Shown here piece after piece: positions 59,924 through 64,000 of a DNA stretch of 64,000 bases (the stretch's first letter is position 1; the number at the start of each line of letters is the position of its first letter). Made by a program: the position numbers and the translations under genes. The notes below the pieces were generated by a model. It ran no database searches. It had not been told where the DNA came from and was given only the letters and a program-made list of their open reading frames with translations. Source of the DNA: Actinospineispora acaciae DSM 45401 (GTDB lineage: Bacteria; Actinomycetota; Actinomycetes; Mycobacteriales; Pseudonocardiaceae); assembly GCF_000620785.1 (NCBI RefSeq), contig NZ_JIAI01000003.1, forward strand, positions 496,001-560,000. Direction: 5' to 3'.

Positions 59924-61207
59924 CTAACCGGTGCGATAGCCCGGCGACGAGCCGGCGGGAGCGGCGGCGCCCAGCGTAGGCCGCTCGACGAGCAGCCGCT
60001 GGATCGGGCGCAACGCGACCCCGAGCGGGACGAACCTGGCCGCGAGGTCGCGCGCGAACGCGAACGGGCGGCCGCCCCGGAACATCAGCCTGGCCAGCTG
60101 GCGGGAGTTCTCCTGGGCGGCCTCGACGCGCGGGCGCTGGTGCGCCTCGTAGTCCCGCAGCGCTACGGATATCCGCTCCCTGCCGGCGGCACTCGGGTGC
60201 CCGTCCAGGTGACCGCCCAGGTGACCGTCCAGCACCCACGCCGACTCCATCGCCATGCCCGCGCCGATGCCCGCCGTCGGCAGGAAACCGGCGGCGGCGT
60301 CACCGAGCAACGCCACCCGCCCGACCGACCAGGTGGCGGCCCGCCGGTCGACCAGCGACCAGAAGTAGCACTCGTCCGGCTCGGCCCGGTCCAGGACGTC
60401 GAGGGCATCACGAACCCGTTGGCCCGGCGAGGCGAACGCGGCGCGGGCGCGGCCGGCGAACCGCCGAGGCCCGACCCGGGTGTCCGCGCGCGGGCCGCAC
60501 ACGATGAACCCGAGCCGGTCCTCCACCGGGTAGGTGCCGATGAACGTCCCGTCGCCCCAGAGCTCCTCGCCGAGATCGTGGTCCCGGTCCGGCGGGAGCC
60601 AGCCCACCCAGCCGCCCCAGCCGCTGTCGAAACCGGACACCCCGTCGTCGCCGAGCACCAGGCCACGCGTCGCCGAGTGCAGCCCGTCGGCGGCCACCAC
60701 CAGGTCGAACTCGCCCGTCACGGCGGCCCCCGAGCCGTCCTCGATCACGGCCCGAACCACGTCGGCGTCCTGCTCGATCGCGCTCACCGTGGCCCGATGG
60801 CTGACGGCCGGCCCCGGCGAGCCGAGCACCCCGAGCATGCCGCCGCGGCTGATCCCCCGGTAGTCGCCGAAGCGGGCCAGCAGCCGGCTCATCTGGTACT
60901 CCCGCAGCGTCGCACCGGTCCGCCCTCGGATCCGGTACCGGGCCAGGGGGACGCCGCGCCGGGCGTACTCCTCGGTCAGGTCGAGGGCGGCGAGCACCGG
61001 GTCGACCAGCGGCATCAGCGCCAGCATGTAACCGGCCCCCGCGTCCGGGCCGGAGCGCTCCAGCACCACCGGATGCAGCCCTCGCCGGCGCAGCAGCCCG
61101 GCCAGCGTCAGCCCCGCCACCCCGGCGCCGACGACCAGCACCCGCAGCGGGTCCTCCCGCACGGCTGCCAGCTGATCCGAGACGGGTGTCGACTCCAACA
61201 CGTCCAC
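59924..61207 (-). CDS. FAD-dependent monooxygenase
   Basis: 427 aa. LRVLVVGAGVAGLTLAGLLRRRGLHPVVLERS is the FAD-binding loop. LVVAADGLHSATRGLVL is the DG motif and GRVALLGDAAAGFLPTAGIGAGMAMESAWVL the second FAD motif. The family includes tetracycline-destructase-like and salicylate-hydroxylase-like enzymes, so detoxification or catabolism are equally possible. The gene is divergent from a TetR regulator with two very good palindromic operators, implying repression lifted by its substrate. Confidence 0.88.
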   Translation of the reverse strand: MDVLESTPVSDQLAAVREDPLRVLVVGAGVAGLTLAGLLRRRGLHPVVLERSGPDAGAGYMLALMPLVDPVLAALDLTEEYARRGVPLARYRIRGRTGATLREYQMSRLLARFGDYRGISRGGMLGVLGSPGPAVSHRATVSAIEQDADVVRAVIEDGSGAAVTGEFDLVVAADGLHSATRGLVLGDDGVSGFDSGWGGWVGWLPPDRDHDLGEELWGDGTFIGTYPVEDRLGFIVCGPRADTRVGPRRFAGRARAAFASPGQRVRDALDVLDRAEPDECYFWSLVDRRAATWSVGRVALLGDAAAGFLPTAGIGAGMAMESAWVLDGHLGGHLDGHPSAAGRERISVALRDYEAHQRPRVEAAQENSRQLARLMFRGGRPFAFARDLAARFVPLGVALRPIQRLLVERPTLGAAAPAGSSPGYRTG

Positions 61208-61226
61208 TCCTCATACGTCCAACAAC

Positions 61227-61246
61227 AGTGGACCACCCGGTCCACT
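61227..61246. promoter_or_regulatory. TetR operator 1 (perfect)
   Basis: AGTGGACC-N4-GGTCCACT with perfect 8-bp arms, 20 bp before the monooxygenase ATG. Confidence 0.82.
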
Positions 61247-61264
61247 ACTCGACGCTAGCACGGA

Positions 61265-61284
61265 ATTGGACCGGGCGGTCCACT
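61265..61284. promoter_or_regulatory. TetR operator 2
   Basis: ATTGGACC-N4-GGTCCACT, one mismatch from operator 1, centre 38 bp away, 20 bp before the tetR GTG. Confidence 0.8.
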
Positions 61285-61303
61285 GACGTGCTAGCGTCGG
61301 CCG

Positions 61304-61924
61304 GTGGGATCACGGACGGTGGGAGAGCTGCCGCCCCGGCGACGGCGCGCGCTGTTGGAGTCGGCGGCCAGGGAGTTCGCCGGCGCGGGCTACCAGCGCG
61401 CCTCGCTGAACCGGGTCATCCGGGCCAACGGCATGAGCAAGAGCTCCTTCTACCACTACTTCGACTCCAAGGAGGCGCTGTTCGACGCGGTGGTGACGGA
61501 GGCGGGCCGGGCGCTGGTCGAGGCCGTCGACCTGCCAGACGCCACCGAGCTGGCCGGCCCCGACTTCTGGGACCGGATCGCGCGGCTGCTGGACCAGCTG
61601 CTGGCGCTGGCCGAGCGCGGCGAGCTGTTCACCAGCCTGGGTCGGATGTTCTACCTGCCCGACGCGCCGGCCGGCGAGGACGGGGCGCTGAGCCGGGCCA
61701 GGGCCGGGGTGGACGACTGGCTGACCCGGGCGCTGGAGGCCGGGCGTTCGGCCGGGGCGGTGCGCGACGACCTTCCGCCGTCTCTGCAGGCCCGGCTCGC
61801 GCTGGCGGTGCTCTGGGCGATGGACGAGTGGTCGGTGACGCACCTGCCCGAGCTGGACGCCGACGAGCTCGGACGGCTGGCGGCCGCGCAGTTGGACGCG
61901 ATCCGACGGCTGCTGTCCCCGTAA
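61304..61924 (+). CDS. TetR-family transcriptional regulator
   Basis: 206 aa, GTG start. The helix-turn-helix runs RRRALLESAAREFAGAGYQRASLNRVIRANGMSKSSFYHYFDSKEALFDAVV. The ligand domain (about residues 75-200) is all helical. It is divergent from the FAD monooxygenase, and both genes have the same 20-bp palindrome before their starts, so it very probably represses both. Confidence 0.92.
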   Translation: MGSRTVGELPPRRRRALLESAAREFAGAGYQRASLNRVIRANGMSKSSFYHYFDSKEALFDAVVTEAGRALVEAVDLPDATELAGPDFWDRIARLLDQLLALAERGELFTSLGRMFYLPDAPAGEDGALSRARAGVDDWLTRALEAGRSAGAVRDDLPPSLQARLALAVLWAMDEWSVTHLPELDADELGRLAAAQLDAIRRLLSP

Positions 61925-61960
61925 CGGCCCCGCTCGACGCTCCGGCGGTGCCCCGGCGTG

Positions 61961-61982
61961 AGGCGGTTCCGCGGAACCGCCT
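61961..61982. repeat. Dispersed palindrome between convergent genes
   Basis: AGGCGGTTCCGC and its mirror form a 22-nt perfect palindrome at 61961-61982, between the tetR and lipoprotein 3' ends. It shares a 29-nt identical block (61963-61991) with 55222-55250 in the helicase gene. Confidence 0.85.
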
Positions 61983-62004
61983 TGACGGCGCTCCGGTGGC
62001 CGGG

Positions 62005-62571
62005 TCAGCGGCCGGCCACGTCCCGGGTCTGGTCGATCAGGGTGGCCAGGCCGGACCGGACGCGCTCCAGGTCGGCCGCGCAGGCCTGCGCGCTGGCCGG
62101 GCCGGTCGGGCTCAGGCGCGAGCCGCAGCCGTCCCGGTCGAAGGCGTCGGCGGCGGACAGCAGCGTCGCCGAGCTGACCCCGACCAGCTCGCCGTTGGGC
62201 AGCCCCGCGGCCCCCGCGCGCACCGTTCCCACCGCTGAACGCAGCTCGGCGAGGAACCTGTCACAGTCCGGGTAGACCTGCTCCGCCTTCCCGGTCTGGC
62301 ACGGGTCCTGGCTGATCAGGTCCAGCTTGGTGACCGCGCTGGCGAGCGCGCCGGAGGCGGCGGCCCGGCTGGTCGGCGCCGGTTTCGAGGCCGGCGTGCT
62401 GGTCAGCTCGGGCGAACCGCACCCGGCCAGCACCAGAACCCCGAGCAGCCCGGCCACCACGCCCGGCCGGAGCCGAAGCCCGCGCCGACCGGCCGCCGCG
62501 CGCGCCGACGCCCCCGCCGACACTCGCGCCGACACGAGGCCCGCCGCACCCGCCCAGAGTCCCGCCAACAC
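62005..62571 (-). CDS. Putative lipoprotein of unknown function
   Basis: Up to 188 aa. The export signal GVVAGLLGVLVLAGC ends in a lipobox; the Ala/Arg-rich sequence before it suggests that the true start is a later GTG (about 62523), giving about 172 aa. The mature part has four Cys residues (DPCQTGK, YPDCDRF, DGCGSRL, AQACAADL) that may form two disulfides, and is predicted helical. No family is recognised. Located at the cell surface by inference. Confidence 0.6.
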   Translation of the reverse strand: MLAGLWAGAAGLVSARVSAGASARAAAGRRGLRLRPGVVAGLLGVLVLAGCGSPELTSTPASKPAPTSRAAASGALASAVTKLDLISQDPCQTGKAEQVYPDCDRFLAELRSAVGTVRAGAAGLPNGELVGVSSATLLSAADAFDRDGCGSRLSPTGPASAQACAADLERVRSGLATLIDQTRDVAGR

Positions 62572-62640
62572 CGCCCCATGATGACCGCCCGCCCACCGGC
62601 CGGCACAACCGCCACCCCGAGGTGACCCGGACGGACGCCG

Positions 62641-63408
62641 TCAGTCCGCCATCCGGCGCGCGGCGGCCTTGAGCCGGACATACTCCACCGTCGGCTCCGG
62701 CAGCCGCGCGACCACCGCGTCGACCACCGACCGGTGCCGCTCGGCCGGCAGCCCGTCGAGGACCGCGCCGAGCACCACCGTGCCGAGGTAGGCCTCCAGC
62801 TCACCGCCGGGCGCCAACCGGACCGGGTCCGGCGTGAGCGTGACGTCCACGTCGGTGAACCCGGCGACGCAGAGCAGCTCGGCGGTCCGCTCCGCGGTGG
62901 CGAAGTTGCACGTCTGGCCGATCCGGGGCAGCCCGAGCCGGTCCAGCGCCGACTCGATGCCGGCCAACTGCCCGGCCCCACCCCACTCCGCGCGCAGCAG
63001 CCCTCCCGGGCGCAGCACGCCGGCGACCGAACGAAACACCGCGGCGTGGTCGGGCAGCCAGTGCAGGGTGGCCACCGAGAACACCGCGTCCACCGGCCGG
63101 TCGAGCACCAGCGGTTCGGTGAGGTCGGCGCGCAGCACCGTGAGCCGCTGCGGCCCGACCCCGGCCAGCCGGTCCCGCAGCTGGGCGAGCATGGCCGCCG
63201 ACCCGTCCACCGCGACCACGTGCCCGGTGGGAAGCCGCTCCAGCAGCGCCTCGGTGTCCCGCCCGGTGCCGGCACCCAGGTCGAGCACCCGCTCGTCGCC
63301 GGCCAGCGGCAGCGCCGCCAGCACCCCGCGACCCCACCGCTCGTGCGGCAGCGGCTGCGCGTCGTACCGAACGGCATCCCATTCACGTGGACCTCGATGC
63401 ACAGTCAT
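62641..63408 (-). CDS. SAM-dependent methyltransferase (trans-aconitate methyltransferase-like)
   Basis: 255 aa from the Met of MTVHRGPREWDA. The SAM-binding motif I is ERVLDLGAGTGRDTEALLERLP, motif II region VVAVDGSAAMLAQLRDRL, motif III VDAVFSVATLHWLPDHAAVFRSVAGVLRPGGLLRAEWGGAGQ. The N-terminal WDAVRYDAQPLPHERWGRGVL is typical of Tam-like class I methyltransferases. The substrate is unknown. It is divergent from a truncated TetR gene; a TGTCTT-N10-AAGACA repeat lies between. Confidence 0.87.
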   Translation of the reverse strand: MTVHRGPREWDAVRYDAQPLPHERWGRGVLAALPLAGDERVLDLGAGTGRDTEALLERLPTGHVVAVDGSAAMLAQLRDRLAGVGPQRLTVLRADLTEPLVLDRPVDAVFSVATLHWLPDHAAVFRSVAGVLRPGGLLRAEWGGAGQLAGIESALDRLGLPRIGQTCNFATAERTAELLCVAGFTDVDVTLTPDPVRLAPGGELEAYLGTVVLGAVLDGLPAERHRSVVDAVVARLPEPTVEYVRLKAAARRMAD

Positions 63409-63449
63409 GCCCCGCAGGCTAGTCCGTCCATCCCGACCCTTGGGCACAT

Positions 63450-63471
63450 TGTCTTAGATACTGAGAAGACA
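63450..63471. promoter_or_regulatory. Inverted repeat before the methyltransferase
   Basis: TGTCTT-N10-AAGACA with perfect 6-bp arms, 42 bp upstream of the methyltransferase ATG. Confidence 0.5.
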
Positions 63472-63498
63472 TCGGATCCACATTGACCGCGACCCAAG

Positions 63499-63520
63499 TG
63501 TGAGTGTTCAGTCACTCACA
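63499..63520. promoter_or_regulatory. TetR operator reaching the start codon
   Basis: TGTGAGTG-N6-CACTCACA, perfect 8-bp arms. The last base is the A of the tetR ATG at 63520, so binding would cover the start. Confidence 0.72.
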
Positions 63521-64000
63521 TGGAACGAGCATTGTCCACGGCCGAGGAGCGGCGCCCCGCCGTGCTGGCGGCGGCGGTGCGGGCGTTCGCGGTGTCGGGC
63601 TACCGGGGCACCCCCGTCGCCCGGGTGGCCACCGAGGCCGGCATCTCGCCCGCGTACGTCTTCCGGCTGTTCCCGACCAAGCAGGGGCTGTTCATCGCCG
63701 CCGTGCACGCCTGTTTCGACAGGATCCTGGACGCCCTGGCGACGAGGGCGGACGCCCTGCCGTCGACGGCGCCCGCCCCGGAGGTCCTCTCGTCGATGGC
63801 CGACGCCTACGCCGCACTCATCGCCGACCGCACACTGCTCGCGCTACAGGTGCACGCGCTGGCGGCCGCCGACGAGCCGGAGATCCAACGCGCGCTGCGC
63901 GCCGAGCACGCACGCCTGGTGCGCTACGTCGCCGACCGGTCGCGTGCGCCGCTGCCGGCCGTCCAGAACTTCTTCGCCCGGGGCCAGCTCTGCCACCTGG
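63520..64000 (+). CDS. TetR-family regulator, 3' end cut by the window
   Basis: At least 160 aa are encoded and the frame is open to the window end. The helix-turn-helix runs RRPAVLAAAVRAFAVSGYRGTPVARVATEAGISPAYVFRLFPTKQGLFIAAVHACFDRILD. The ligand domain follows without a stop. The ATG adjoins a perfect inverted repeat, implying autoregulation. It is divergent from the methyltransferase. Confidence 0.88.
   Translation, partial: MERALSTAEERRPAVLAAAVRAFAVSGYRGTPVARVATEAGISPAYVFRLFPTKQGLFIAAVHACFDRILDALATRADALPSTAPAPEVLSSMADAYAALIADRTLLALQVHALAAADEPEIQRALRAEHARLVRYVADRSRAPLPAVQNFFARGQLCHL

Overview
The window is very GC-rich, densely coded DNA with many overlapping stop/start junctions (ATGA, GTGA), GTG starts and a WhiB regulator. 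It contains coenzyme F420 genes (fbiA, fbiB), a Ddn-like F420H2 enzyme, and a block syntenic with Mycobacterium tuberculosis Rv3255c-Rv3268. This points to a chromosomal segment of an actinomycete, probably a Pseudonocardiales-like genus; that placement is inference. No rRNA, tRNA, CRISPR array, prophage or insertion sequence was recognised.

Layout. 1-6.8 kb: a sensory operon with three NarL-type histidine kinase homologues and one LuxR-type response regulator. Only the last kinase looks complete, and it is fused through a Pro-rich linker to a dynamin-like GTPase domain with a decayed P-loop. 6.8-13 kb: a repeat-rich DUF6777 surface protein, two related small exported META-like proteins, a MetX-like hydrolase, a MarR regulator and a cationic amino-acid permease. 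13-17.8 kb: an amine-utilisation cluster (permease, gamma-glutamyl-amine ligase, SDR, PuuD-like amidotransferase). 17.7-18.8 kb: a divergent SnoaL-like/MarR pair bracketed by 46-bp inverted repeats. 18.8-39.8 kb: the conserved actinobacterial envelope, mannose and F420 block (CDF transporter, manA, SIS protein, Trm112, manB, DUF3499, metallopeptidase, whiB2, site-2 protease, Nudix, fbiB, fbiA, DNA glycosylase, GDP-mannose pyrophosphorylase, rhamnosyltransferase, rmlD, rmlB, LCP ligase, TIGR03089). These genes supply activated mannose and dTDP-rhamnose, transfer rhamnose, and ligate polymer to peptidoglycan. 39.8-64 kb: accessory genes in regulator/target pairs. They include a DUF222-HNH protein, Ddn-like protein, carotenoid oxygenase, MFS pumps with AraC and LysR partners, an MpaB-like oxygenase with TetR, two flavin monooxygenases with MarR and TetR, a SNF2 helicase with a SWIM protein, Hsp20, a nickel/cobalt permease, a methyltransferase, and a TetR gene cut by the window end.

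Cross-cutting features. A 14-bp palindrome, GGTTCCGCGGAACC, occurs 13 times exactly plus near copies. It lies both between genes, mostly just after 3' ends, and inside coding regions, where it is read in at least two frames as short linker peptides. Well-formed operator pairs lie in most divergent promoters. In three of them (near 18250, 24760 and 63510) the operator covers all or part of a start codon. A TTGC-N9-GCAA site resembling the Nur nickel-regulator box precedes the nickel permease.
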